DNA from: Pseudooceanicola algae | GTDB lineage: Bacteria > Pseudomonadota > Alphaproteobacteria > Rhodobacterales > Rhodobacteraceae | Direction: 5' to 3' | NCBI RefSeq assembly: GCF_003590145.2 | Contig: NZ_CP060436.1 | Coordinates: forward strand, 3,105,001 to 3,169,000 | Length of the DNA: 64,000 bases | In this document: positions 27,881 to 36,160 of the stretch, one piece after another | Layout of the letters: the number at the start of each line of letters is the position of its first letter | How positions within the stretch are numbered: position 1 is the stretch's first letter | Notes under the pieces: generated by a model | Told to the model about the DNA's origin: nothing | What the model saw: the letters and a program-made list of their open reading frames with translations, nothing else | The model's database searches: none | Program-made: the position numbers and the translations under genes

Positions 27881-28851
27881 GCCTGAGCGCCGCCGCACCG
27901 GACCTGTCGCAGGTTCCCGAACCGGACCGCCCGCGCGAAGCGGCGCTGGGGGTCAAGCTGGGAATGCTGGCCCTGCTGGCGGTGCTGTGCCTCGTGCCCT
28001 TCCTGTTCGTCCTGACAATTTCCTTCGGGCACAAGATCGAAGGCGGCGGCTGGTCCTTCGGGTTCGAGACGACCCAGTACAAACGCTTTTTCCTGGGCGC
28101 GACCTGGCCCGAGACCTTTCAGGATCTCTACCTGCAAAAGCTGGGCTATTCGCTTTGGTTCGCCGCCATCGGGTCACTGGTCGCGGTGATGCTGGCCTTT
28201 CCCTTTACCTATTACCTGACGCGGCTCGGCAAGCGGGGTCAGACCGTCTGGCTGGTGGTGCTGCTGTCGTCGCTGTCCCTGTCCGAGGTCTTTATCGTCA
28301 TGGGCTGGGACATCTTGCTGTCGGCGCGTTCGGGCCTTCCCGCCTTGCTGGATGGGATCGGCTTTACCGGGCTGATGAAGGATCTCGGCTGGTTCCAGTG
28401 GTTCCGCGACATCGGCCTGGCCAGCCCGCGGGCCTTCAAGTTCAAGACCTCGGGCTTTGCCACGGTGCTTTGCATGTCCTACCTCGTCTGGCCCTATGCG
28501 GTGATCCTGCTGTACCCGGCCCTGTCGCGCCTTGATCCCGCACTGATAGAAGCGGCGCGGACCATGGGGGCGCGACCCCGCAAGGTGATCAGCACGGTGG
28601 TGCTGCCGTCGGTCCGCCTGCCGCTGTTTGGCGCTGCGCTGCTGTTGTTCGTCTTCCTGCTGGGCACCTATGTCACGGTGTCGGTCTTTGCCGATCCCTC
28701 GCAGCACACGCTGGCGGTGTCGATCTATGATTCCGTGCGCGGATCGACCCTGAACGCGCCCTTCGGGGCGGCGCAATCGGTGATCCTGCTGATCACCGCC
28801 GGGCTGTTCCTGTTCGCGGGCCAGACCTTGTCGAAGGCGGGGGGCAAGTGA
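27877..28851 (+). CDS. ABC transporter permease (PotB-like)
   Basis: Inner-membrane permease of 324 residues with about six hydrophobic segments; the first is at roughly residues 28-50. The EAA loop is ALIEAARTMGARPRKVISTV. A moderately long periplasmic stretch follows the first membrane helix. It overlaps the ATPase gene (ATGA) and the next permease. It forms the translocation pore with the product of 28851-29654. Confidence 0.93.
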   Translation: MSLSAAAPDLSQVPEPDRPREAALGVKLGMLALLAVLCLVPFLFVLTISFGHKIEGGGWSFGFETTQYKRFFLGATWPETFQDLYLQKLGYSLWFAAIGSLVAVMLAFPFTYYLTRLGKRGQTVWLVVLLSSLSLSEVFIVMGWDILLSARSGLPALLDGIGFTGLMKDLGWFQWFRDIGLASPRAFKFKTSGFATVLCMSYLVWPYAVILLYPALSRLDPALIEAARTMGARPRKVISTVVLPSVRLPLFGAALLLFVFLLGTYVTVSVFADPSQHTLAVSIYDSVRGSTLNAPFGAAQSVILLITAGLFLFAGQTLSKAGGK

Positions 28852-29654
28852 TGCGACTATCCTGGACAGGGCGGATCTTCATGACGCTCAGCGGGCTGGT
28901 TCTGTTGCTGCCGATCCTGGTGGTCGCGGCCTCGGCGTTGAATGGCGGGCGCACGATGCTGTTCCCGCCGCAGGATCCCACGCTGTCCCGTTTCACCGAA
29001 TTCTTCGTCTCCGAACCGATCTGGCGCACGGCGCTGGGCAATTCGGTGATCATCGCGCTGGGCTCTTCGGCGCTTGGGGTGCTTTTTGCCTGGCCGGCGG
29101 CCTATTTCCTGTGGAAGAAGGCCAGCGGCCTGTCCAAGGTCATCGCGGGCATGTTGGCGCTGCCCTTTGCGGTGCCGCCCATCGTCTTCGGCGTCGGGCT
29201 TGGCTTCATGTGGGCCTTCAGTATCGGGCTCGGGACGCTCTGGGCCGGCATCCTGAGCCATGCGGCGCTGTTTGCCGCGCTGCCGCTGGTGACCATCTCC
29301 ATCGGGTTGCAAAGCATCGACCGGGCGCATCTGGACGCCGCCGCCACCATGGGCGCGACCGAGGCGGTTACCTTTCGCACCATCATCTTGCCGCAGACGA
29401 TCCCCTACACGATCTCGGGGTTCTTCTTTGCCATGGTGCTCAGCTTCAACGAATTCATCGTGATGTTCTTCGTCTCCAGCTCGTCCTACGCGACCGTGAC
29501 GCTGCAAATCTTCAATTCGCTGCGCAACGGCTTCACCCCGACCATGGCGGTGGCGGCGATCACCTTCATCGCGGTCTCCGTCACCGCCTTTTCACTGGTC
29601 GCGCGCTTCGGCGACCTGCCGCGCCTGATGGGTGCGGATCAATCCCGCACCTAG
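28851..29654 (+). CDS. ABC transporter permease (PotC-like)
   Basis: Inner-membrane permease of 267 residues with six hydrophobic segments. The EAA loop is HLDAAATMGATEAVTFRTII and the FNEFIVMFF region is typical of PotC. The ATG at 28851 overlaps the previous TGA (TGATG); a GTG one codon upstream is an alternative start. It ends 11 bp before a cysteine-hydrolase gene with its own AGAGGA site. Confidence 0.93.
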   Translation: MRLSWTGRIFMTLSGLVLLLPILVVAASALNGGRTMLFPPQDPTLSRFTEFFVSEPIWRTALGNSVIIALGSSALGVLFAWPAAYFLWKKASGLSKVIAGMLALPFAVPPIVFGVGLGFMWAFSIGLGTLWAGILSHAALFAALPLVTISIGLQSIDRAHLDAAATMGATEAVTFRTIILPQTIPYTISGFFFAMVLSFNEFIVMFFVSSSSYATVTLQIFNSLRNGFTPTMAVAAITFIAVSVTAFSLVARFGDLPRLMGADQSRT

Positions 29655-29665
29655 AGGAACTGCCC

Positions 29666-30277
29666 ATGCCCCGTCAGCCCACCCTTGTCGGCAACACCGT
29701 CCTGCTGGTCATCGACATCCAGGCCTCGGCCTTCATGGATACCAAGATGGGCATCCCGGTCATGCCCGGCTACCGCGAGAACATGGAACGCGCGTTGAAG
29801 GTCATCGCCGCCGCGCGGGCGGTCGACATGCCGACGGTCTTCGTGCAGGAGATCCACCGCCGCGACAATATCGACTACGGGCGCGAGCTGGACGGAGCCG
29901 AGGGCATCCATTGCCGCGAAGACCACCCCGGCACTGCCCTGCCGGCCGAGATCACCGGCCAGCGCCCCGAGGATTACTTTGTGCCCAAGCGGCGCTATTC
30001 GGCGTTCTTCGGCACCGATCTGGAAATCCTGCTGAAGGGGCTGAAGGCGCAGACCCTGATCCTGATCGGCGGCATGACCGATGTCTGCGTGCATTACACC
30101 TTCGTCGACGGGCACCAGCACGACTACTTCTGTCGCGTGGTGGGTGACAGCGTCGGCGGGACCTCTCCGCAGGCGCATGAGGCCTCGCTGGCCGCGATGG
30201 AATACCTGCAAACCGGTGCCGTGATCGACACGGAGGCCGTGATCGCGCAGATACACGCGCTGCAAGAGGCGGCATGA
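29666..30277 (+). CDS. Isochorismatase-like cysteine hydrolase
   Basis: Cysteine hydrolase of 203 residues. The catalytic triad is visible: Asp in LLVIDIQASAF, Lys in VPKRRYSAFFGTDLE and Cys in GGMTDVCVHYT. Family members hydrolyse amide or ureido bonds (nicotinamidase, N-carbamoylsarcosine amidase, biuret or ureidoacrylate hydrolases) as well as isochorismate. The position behind an importer and an oxygenase favours an amidase role, but the exact substrate cannot be called. The stop overlaps the next start (ATGA). Confidence 0.9.
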   Translation: MPRQPTLVGNTVLLVIDIQASAFMDTKMGIPVMPGYRENMERALKVIAAARAVDMPTVFVQEIHRRDNIDYGRELDGAEGIHCREDHPGTALPAEITGQRPEDYFVPKRRYSAFFGTDLEILLKGLKAQTLILIGGMTDVCVHYTFVDGHQHDYFCRVVGDSVGGTSPQAHEASLAAMEYLQTGAVIDTEAVIAQIHALQEAA

Positions 30278-31023
30278 GCGGGTTTTCCATCGCCGGTCAC
30301 TGGCGACGCGAAAGCATCACCGGACCGGGGATGGAGGACCGCACGACGCGGGTCCATTGGCTGCAGGCCGAGGTGGGGTTTTGCGACATTCGCATCCCCT
30401 CTACCCGCCCGGATCTGGGCGGGGCCACCGCGCTGGCCGATCTGGGGGCCGAGGCGCTGCTGGAGCTGATGAACGGCTTCGGTTTCGCCGGTCAGGCCCG
30501 GCTTAAGGGCGCGCGCTGTACCTGGCATCGTCAGATCGCCTTTCACGGCACGCCCCCGGGTGCGGCCCCCGACATCGGCATCCTGCGCCCCGGCCCCGGT
30601 GGTCGCATGATCGAGGATGGCGCCGAGGGCGCCTATCGCGAGGTCTGGGGGATGCAGGGCACCGGCCCCTATGATCATGCGGTCTGGCAGGACGGGAGCC
30701 GCGCCTGTCTCATCACCTGGGGAGAGTGCGATTTCCTGCTCGCGATCGGCCGGATCGACGCGCCGGGCAGCCTGTCGCTGCGCCAGGCGTTGGAAGGCGG
30801 CGCGCGCCCTGAAACCGAACTGGCGGATTTTTTCGATGCGGAATACAGCTATGGCATCTGGCAGGACGCGGCAGGCGTGGTCAGCCTGTCGACCAACCCG
30901 CTGCGCGAAGGGCAGGCGATCCTTGCGCGCGGGGATCTGGTCGCCGGGCCGCTGCGCCTGAAACGCGCGGATTTCTTCGGGGTGGAGCGGGACGAAGTCT
31001 GGCATCGCGAGGCCGTCAGATAA
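30274..31023 (+). CDS. Unrecognised protein, possibly lipocalin-like beta-barrel
   Basis: 249-residue cytosolic protein with no signal peptide or membrane segment. I do not recognise it with confidence. It begins with GHWRRESITGPG and a T-R-V-x-W-L-Q-A...D-I-R-I-P pattern (residues about 25-44). It has many Trp and Gly residues spaced as in small beta-barrels, a second Trp-rich half with ITWGECDFLL, and ends DEVWHREAVR. A distant link to HRI1/lipocalin-like proteins is possible. It overlaps the cysteine hydrolase (ATGA), so it belongs to the importer operon. It could bind or process the same ligand. Confidence 0.8.
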   Translation: MSGFSIAGHWRRESITGPGMEDRTTRVHWLQAEVGFCDIRIPSTRPDLGGATALADLGAEALLELMNGFGFAGQARLKGARCTWHRQIAFHGTPPGAAPDIGILRPGPGGRMIEDGAEGAYREVWGMQGTGPYDHAVWQDGSRACLITWGECDFLLAIGRIDAPGSLSLRQALEGGARPETELADFFDAEYSYGIWQDAAGVVSLSTNPLREGQAILARGDLVAGPLRLKRADFFGVERDEVWHREAVR

Positions 31024-31819
31024 GCCCCTGCGCCTGCCAAAGGTCCAGGTATTCATCGCAGATCCCGATCATCCGCGCGCGCCCGAAAGCCGGGTCATGG
31101 CCTCCGTGTACGAGGCTTGCGGGCAGGTCGCGCAACCGGCGCAGCGTGGCCGCATAGGCCGGCACGTCATAACCCGCCCCCTGCCACAGCAATGGCCCGT
31201 CATAGATCGCATCGGCGCTGAACAGCAGGCCCGTTTCGGCCTGCCATAGCCCGATCTGGCCGGGGCAATGGCCGGGCAGATGCAGCACCTCGGCCTGCCA
31301 GCCGCCAAGGTCGATCACATCGCCTTCGATCAGGGTGCCGGTGGCTGTGGCGCCCTTGAAATCATAGCTTTCCGGGTCGTAGCCCGCATGGGGCAGGGCG
31401 TCGATCAACAGCGGCCAGAGCGGCGGGTAGCCCGCTGTTTCAAAGGCCGCGACAAGGTCCGCGGGCAAGGCGCCGGCATCCAGCGAATAGGCAGGCGGGT
31501 TGGCCATGCCTTCGGCTTCGATCTCGTGGACAAGGCGGCTGTCGAATTCCTGCACAGCGCCGAAATGGTCGACATGGGTATGGGTCGTCAGGCAGGTCAG
31601 CGGCTTGGTCGGATCCTCGCGCAACCCGTCGACAAAGGGCCGCAGCGGCGCGACCCCCATGCCGCTGTCGATGATCAGATCGCGGCGTTCCCCTTCGATC
31701 AGGTACATGTTGGCGGAAAAGATCGGATGCACATGCGGTTCGGTCACCAGCGTCAGACCGGGGGACAGCGGCGTGGCGACATACCATTCGGCAGCGACGG
31801 GAAGATCTGAGGCGTTCAT
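31016..31819 (-). CDS. MBL-fold metallo-hydrolase
   Basis: Metallo-beta-lactamase-fold hydrolase, 267 residues from the ATG at 31819 (AAAGAGA upstream); ATGs at 31834 and 31846 are alternatives. The dinuclear metal motif is THTHVDHFGAV (HxHxDH), with further ligands in LPGHCPGQ, SADAIYDG and VHGGHDPAFG. Proteins of this group include glyoxalase-II-like and quorum-quenching or esterase-like enzymes; the substrate is unknown. Its 3-prime end overlaps that of the convergent gene at 30274-31023 by 8 bp. Confidence 0.9.
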   Translation of the reverse strand: MNASDLPVAAEWYVATPLSPGLTLVTEPHVHPIFSANMYLIEGERRDLIIDSGMGVAPLRPFVDGLREDPTKPLTCLTTHTHVDHFGAVQEFDSRLVHEIEAEGMANPPAYSLDAGALPADLVAAFETAGYPPLWPLLIDALPHAGYDPESYDFKGATATGTLIEGDVIDLGGWQAEVLHLPGHCPGQIGLWQAETGLLFSADAIYDGPLLWQGAGYDVPAYAATLRRLRDLPASLVHGGHDPAFGRARMIGICDEYLDLWQAQGLI

Positions 31820-32103
31820 CGGGGTCTCTTTCATGGCTCTGACCAAAGCCTAGACCACCGCCCCGCCCGGCGGAAAGCACGTCCCCCGCCAACGCCTCCG
31901 CAGACCGGCATTTGGCCCGGGCCTGCCGCAGGATTGGCCTTTGCTGAAGTCTGGCCTTTGCAAAGGGCGCCGGGCTTGTCGCCTGCCATCTTCGACCGGA
32001 GACGGGGAAAGCGCACCATTCGGGGGCTTCTTTACGGTTCCTAAAGGTTCCAGGGGTCCGATACGGGGGGCCGCTACGGGCGCAACTGGCTGGAACAGTC
32101 TCT
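31820..32103. other. Divergent intergenic region before the glycan-type cluster
   Basis: 284 bases between the MBL hydrolase start and the two-domain gene at 32104. I see no gene or clear promoter. TTGGCCTTTGC-like and CTGGCCTTTGC-like segments near 31934 and 31957 form an imperfect direct repeat. GGAACAGTCTCT precedes the ATG at 32104. Confidence 0.4.
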
Positions 32104-34353
32104 ATGAGCTTCATCAGGAATGCTCTGCGCAGGGTCGCAGAGGGGCAGAATGTCGAGACCCCAACCGAAATGCGCCTGCCGCAGACCGGCCTCATGGGCT
32201 TTCGCGCCATGCCCGAGATCAGCGGGGATCAACCGGGTTTCGGGATGATTCTGGATCGGGTGGTCGAGGGTCAGAGCTTTGCCTTCTGCAAGCTGAACCA
32301 CGGTTTCTGGGAACGGATGGCGCGGTTGGAGGCGGCCGGGCTTGTGCGGGACCGGATCGCGGCCCATCCGGGGGCGGAAATCGACCGCATGCTGGGCGTT
32401 TCGGGGACGTATTTCGCTGAAGGCGGGCTGATCGCGGACCTTTTGACGGCGCTTCAGGGGCCGGGGCCGCTCGATGATCGTCTTTACGTCGTGCCCAGCC
32501 TTGCGCCCTGGCCATATTCGGACCGGATCGAAGGCACGCCGTTGCAACCCCGGTCCGTTTGCGAGGGCCTGATCCGCTGGGCTGTGCCCAAGGCGCACCT
32601 GACGCGCAACACGCAGCTTGGCTTTACGGGACACGAGATCAAGACAGCCATGATCACCGGCGGCATTCGGCAGTTGGTCGATGCGCTGACCGGGCGTCAT
32701 GTCATCTACCTGGGCAGCGAGGGCAACGCGGGGCTGATCGACCGGCTTGAGCCCGGTCGGCTTGATGTCGTGTCGTTGCACCCAACCCAGGCCCGTCGTC
32801 ATCGCATGGACATGCGGGATCAACTTTTTGCTGCGCTGGAAGACGGGCAGCGCAGCCCCCGGCCTCCTGTCGTCATCGCCAGCGCCGGTGGGGCAATGAC
32901 CTGCTGGCTGGCGATGCAGGCCAATGCCGCCTTCGAATCCCTGCAGTTCATCGACTTCGGTGGCGCGCTTGCGGCCTTCGATCCTCAGGCGGTGTCCCGG
33001 CTGAACTGGACCCGCGCCTGCCAGCGCCAGCTTGGTCGGTCCCTGCAGCAGGCGGGCCTTGCCAGCCCTGCGCTCGCTGCCATGTATGACCCGCCAGAGG
33101 GGCTGCGCGATCCGCATCTCGTGGCGCTGGCGCGGCGCGCCGGGGTGCCTGACCCGCGTTCCTGCGACGACCTGCCCGCCCCGATGCCCGATCTGCACGG
33201 TACGGCCCGGTCGATCCCCTTCATCGAGAACAAGATCTACGATCATCGTCGGCTGGAGGACCTGCTGTCCCTCTCGGTGGCTGCCAATCACCACGCCAAC
33301 AATGGCCCGGTGGCCGCGCTGCTGGAACGCGCCGTGGCGCAGGTCGCGGGTCTGCCCGCGCATCGTCGCGTGGTCGCGGTCAGCAGCGGCACGGCGGCGC
33401 TGCACCTGGCCTGCGCCTTGCGCGAAAACCCCGGCCAGGGCGGGCTGCGCTGGGTTGCCAGTGCGTTCAATTTCTTTTCCTGCGCCATCGGTCCGTTGGC
33501 CGGAACGCGTATCCTTGATTGCACGCCAGAGGGGCGCTTTGACCTTGCCGCCCTGCGCCAGCTTCCGTTGTCGGACTATGATGGGGTCATCTATACCAAT
33601 ATCTTCGCGCAGCATTCCGACTGGGACGAGGTCGCCATCTTCTGCCGCGATCATGGCAAGCATTTCGTTGTCGATAATGCCACCGGCCTGCTGGACCGCC
33701 CCGCCAGCGCCCGCACCCCCGATGCCCCGGCCGAGGCGATCTCGGCCCACCACACCAAGCCCTGGGGTGTCGGTGAAGGCGGCTTTGTCATCTGTGACCG
33801 CGCGGACGAGGGGCGGACCCGTGATCTGGCCAATTTCGCCGCCCGCAGCACGGACCAGGGCGGTGAAGGCGGTTCCGATCCGCGTGGCCATGCAGGGAAT
33901 TACAAGATCAGCGATCTGGCCGCCGCCGCGATCTTTGATCGCCTGGAAAGGATGCCCTATTGGGCGCGGTTCTATCGCTGGCAGGAACGACGGATGAAAT
34001 CCCTGATGATCGACAGTGGCCTGCCGGTTCAGCCGCTGCCCGGCAATGCGCCGGTGCGCTCGCCCCGTGCCCATGGAGCCTTTGTCGCGCCCTGGCCCGT
34101 GGACCTGTCGGCGGCGTCCGGCCCGGTGACGATCCGCAAGTATTACCGCCCGTTGCGACCCGTTGCCCCGGACCGGGTCGCAACCCCGAATGCCGAGGCG
34201 CTGTTTGCCCGCATCTTCTGTCTGCCCCATGCGCCCGAAATGCGGCTGGTGGCGAACGAGGCGATCATCGCCCAGGTCGCGGCGATGGTCGGGCAGGGGG
34301 GCCCCGATGCATCGGCCGAAGGGCCGGACAAACATGAGGAGGCAAAGGGATGA
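32104..34353 (+). CDS. Two-domain protein: GT-D-like N-terminus fused to DegT/DnrJ/EryC1 aminotransferase
   Basis: 749 residues, no signal peptide. The C-terminal half (about 396-730) is a DegT/DnrJ/EryC1/StrS-type PLP protein: NHHANNGPVAALLERAVAQV, VVAVSSGTAALHLA, a VDNATGLLD Asp region and SAHHTKPWGVGEGGF with the presumed PLP lysine at 552. Such enzymes aminate or dehydrate nucleotide-linked keto sugars. The N-terminal half (about 30-330) contains FAFCKLNHGFWERM and VVIASAGGAMTCWLA...FIDFGGAL, which recall the layout of GT-D-type glycosyltransferases; this is tentative. It overlaps the sulfotransferase gene by 4 bp. A role in surface glycan or glycoconjugate synthesis is inferred. Confidence 0.8.
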   Translation: MSFIRNALRRVAEGQNVETPTEMRLPQTGLMGFRAMPEISGDQPGFGMILDRVVEGQSFAFCKLNHGFWERMARLEAAGLVRDRIAAHPGAEIDRMLGVSGTYFAEGGLIADLLTALQGPGPLDDRLYVVPSLAPWPYSDRIEGTPLQPRSVCEGLIRWAVPKAHLTRNTQLGFTGHEIKTAMITGGIRQLVDALTGRHVIYLGSEGNAGLIDRLEPGRLDVVSLHPTQARRHRMDMRDQLFAALEDGQRSPRPPVVIASAGGAMTCWLAMQANAAFESLQFIDFGGALAAFDPQAVSRLNWTRACQRQLGRSLQQAGLASPALAAMYDPPEGLRDPHLVALARRAGVPDPRSCDDLPAPMPDLHGTARSIPFIENKIYDHRRLEDLLSLSVAANHHANNGPVAALLERAVAQVAGLPAHRRVVAVSSGTAALHLACALRENPGQGGLRWVASAFNFFSCAIGPLAGTRILDCTPEGRFDLAALRQLPLSDYDGVIYTNIFAQHSDWDEVAIFCRDHGKHFVVDNATGLLDRPASARTPDAPAEAISAHHTKPWGVGEGGFVICDRADEGRTRDLANFAARSTDQGGEGGSDPRGHAGNYKISDLAAAAIFDRLERMPYWARFYRWQERRMKSLMIDSGLPVQPLPGNAPVRSPRAHGAFVAPWPVDLSAASGPVTIRKYYRPLRPVAPDRVATPNAEALFARIFCLPHAPEMRLVANEAIIAQVAAMVGQGGPDASAEGPDKHEEAKG

Positions 34354-35411
34354 GCCGCCTACTGGACGCGCCGATCATATTGCTCTGTTCGGAACGATCG
34401 GGCAGTAACCTGATCGCCCGGATCTTCGACGCTCACCCAGAGGTCTGCGCACCGGGGGCGGCGCATCTGTTCCGCGTTCTGGCAAGGGTCGCCGCCGCGC
34501 CGGGCGGTGCGGATCGCGACGGGCTGCGTCGTGCGGCGCTGGCCCTGTTCCGCGCCAAGGTCAGCAGCTGGCAGATCGATACGCTTTCGGATGCGGCGCT
34601 GGCGGCGGATCTGGGCAAGGCCGGGTCCGCGGCAGGCATGGCCGCGCGCCTCTACGCCGCCGAAGCCTCGGCCACAGGGCGTCGACACGTGCTGATCAAG
34701 GAGAACTCCGCCCATGATTTCCTGCCCCTGATCCTGGCGCAAAGCCGGACGCCGCGCCTGTTGTTCATGCTGCGCGATCCGCGCGACATGGCCCTGTCCT
34801 GGATCAATGGCGCGGTGATGCGCGGCGGTGCATTGCGGGCTGCCGACCGCTGGACCAGCGACCAGCGTGGTTTCCTGGCGGCGCTGGCGGCCCGGCCCAC
34901 GGATATGCCGGCGGCCTTTCTGCGCTACGAGGATCTGCTGGCGCGACCCGAGGCCGAATTGCGCCGGGTCTGCGCGGATCTTGAGCTGGAATTCGCACCA
35001 CAGATGCTGCGGTTCTCCGAAACCAGCCGGTCGGCGCGGGTCGATGCAGGGCGATCCTCCATGTGGGCCAATCTGGGCAAACCGTTGATGACGGGAAACG
35101 CGGGCAAGTTCCGCGATCATCTGGACGCCGACCAGATCGCCTATGTCGAGGCGCAGGCCGCCGCCTATCTGGGGATTTTCGGCTATGACCCGGTCAGTCC
35201 CGTGGGGCGGCCTTTTGGCAATCACGCGGATCTTGAAGCGCTGCGCACGGCCTTGCAGGCGCGCGAACCCTGGGAGAAACCCGCCTATCAGGCCCTGCCC
35301 GCGGAAGAGCGGCAGCGTTTCGAGGCCTGGTCGCAGGTTTACGCGGACCTCACAGGAGATCAGGCGCGAAACGCTTCGGGACCGGATGATCCCGGTCGCA
35401 TGCGCGCGTGA
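34350..35411 (+). CDS. Sulfotransferase
   Basis: Cytosolic PAPS-dependent sulfotransferase of 353 residues. The 5-prime-phosphosulfate loop is LLCSERSGSNLIARIFDAHP near residues 11-30, and the 3-prime-phosphate site is MLRDPRDMALSW. The family sulfates carbohydrates, lipids or other small acceptors. It overlaps the aminotransferase-fusion gene (ATGA) and the WbqC-like gene (GTGA), so the three proteins should serve one pathway, probably a sulfated amino-sugar-containing glycan. The acceptor is unknown. Confidence 0.88.
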   Translation: MSRLLDAPIILLCSERSGSNLIARIFDAHPEVCAPGAAHLFRVLARVAAAPGGADRDGLRRAALALFRAKVSSWQIDTLSDAALAADLGKAGSAAGMAARLYAAEASATGRRHVLIKENSAHDFLPLILAQSRTPRLLFMLRDPRDMALSWINGAVMRGGALRAADRWTSDQRGFLAALAARPTDMPAAFLRYEDLLARPEAELRRVCADLELEFAPQMLRFSETSRSARVDAGRSSMWANLGKPLMTGNAGKFRDHLDADQIAYVEAQAAAYLGIFGYDPVSPVGRPFGNHADLEALRTALQAREPWEKPAYQALPAEERQRFEAWSQVYADLTGDQARNASGPDDPGRMRA

Positions 35412-36160
35412 TCCGTACGGCAGGCCGCGCGACACGGATCGCGATCATGCAGCCCTACCTGTTTCCCTATCTCGGCTATTTCCAGCTTCTGCATTGCGTT
35501 GATGCCTTCTGGCTGCTGGATACGGTCAGCTTCATCAAGGACGGCTGGATGAACCGCAACGACCTGTTGCAGGACGGCCGGCGGATGCGGTTTACCCTGC
35601 CGGTCATGGCCGCCCCGCAGGGCACACCGATCCATGGGCGCCGCTATCATCCGAAGGCGAAACAGGCGTTGCAGCGGCTCGACCGCAGTCTGCGCTACGG
35701 CTACGCAAGGGCGCCGTTTCGCGCGCGCGCGCAGGGGCTTGTCGCCGCCCTGGCGCGCCATATCGAGCAGGCCGATGATGCGCCCGATTTCACCGAAACG
35801 ACCGCATTTGCCCTGCAGCGCAGCTGTGATGCGCTGGGGGTGCAGACGCCGATCCATCGTGTTTCGGATCTGGCTCTGTCCCCGGACCTGCGCGGGCAGG
35901 ACCGGGTCATCGCGATCTGCCGGGCGGCCGGGGCGACAGACTACGTCAACATGATCGGCGGCCGGGCGCTTTACGACGCTGCCGATTTCCGCGCCGCCGG
36001 GATCGGGCTGCGCTTTCTGCAGGCGGTCTGCCCGCCCCATGATCAGGGCGGGCAGGAATTCGTGCCGGGGCTGAGCATCCTCGACCTGCTGGCACGCCTG
36101 CCCGAAGACCGCATCGCCGGGATGCTGGCGCAGGGCGCGCTGATCCCGGCCGCGCCTTAG
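35408..36160 (+). CDS. WbqC family protein
   Basis: 250-residue WbqC-like protein starting at a GTG that overlaps the sulfotransferase TGA. The family signature IAIMQPYLFPYLGYFQLLHC is near residues 12-31, followed by the FIKDGWMNRN segment and a C-terminal YVNMIGGRALYD block. WbqC proteins occur in polysaccharide and O-antigen clusters, often beside DegT-type aminotransferases; their biochemical role is not settled. Its TAG and the TAA of the convergent hydrolase gene overlap (36157-36160). Confidence 0.9.
   Translation: MIRTAGRATRIAIMQPYLFPYLGYFQLLHCVDAFWLLDTVSFIKDGWMNRNDLLQDGRRMRFTLPVMAAPQGTPIHGRRYHPKAKQALQRLDRSLRYGYARAPFRARAQGLVAALARHIEQADDAPDFTETTAFALQRSCDALGVQTPIHRVSDLALSPDLRGQDRVIAICRAAGATDYVNMIGGRALYDAADFRAAGIGLRFLQAVCPPHDQGGQEFVPGLSILDLLARLPEDRIAGMLAQGALIPAAP

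Noticed and set aside
32074-34335. 753-codon open frame antisense to the two-domain gene
   Set aside because: The sense frame contains a recognisable aminotransferase with its PLP lysine and correct overlap with the next gene. The antisense product is low-complexity His/Arg/Gln-rich.
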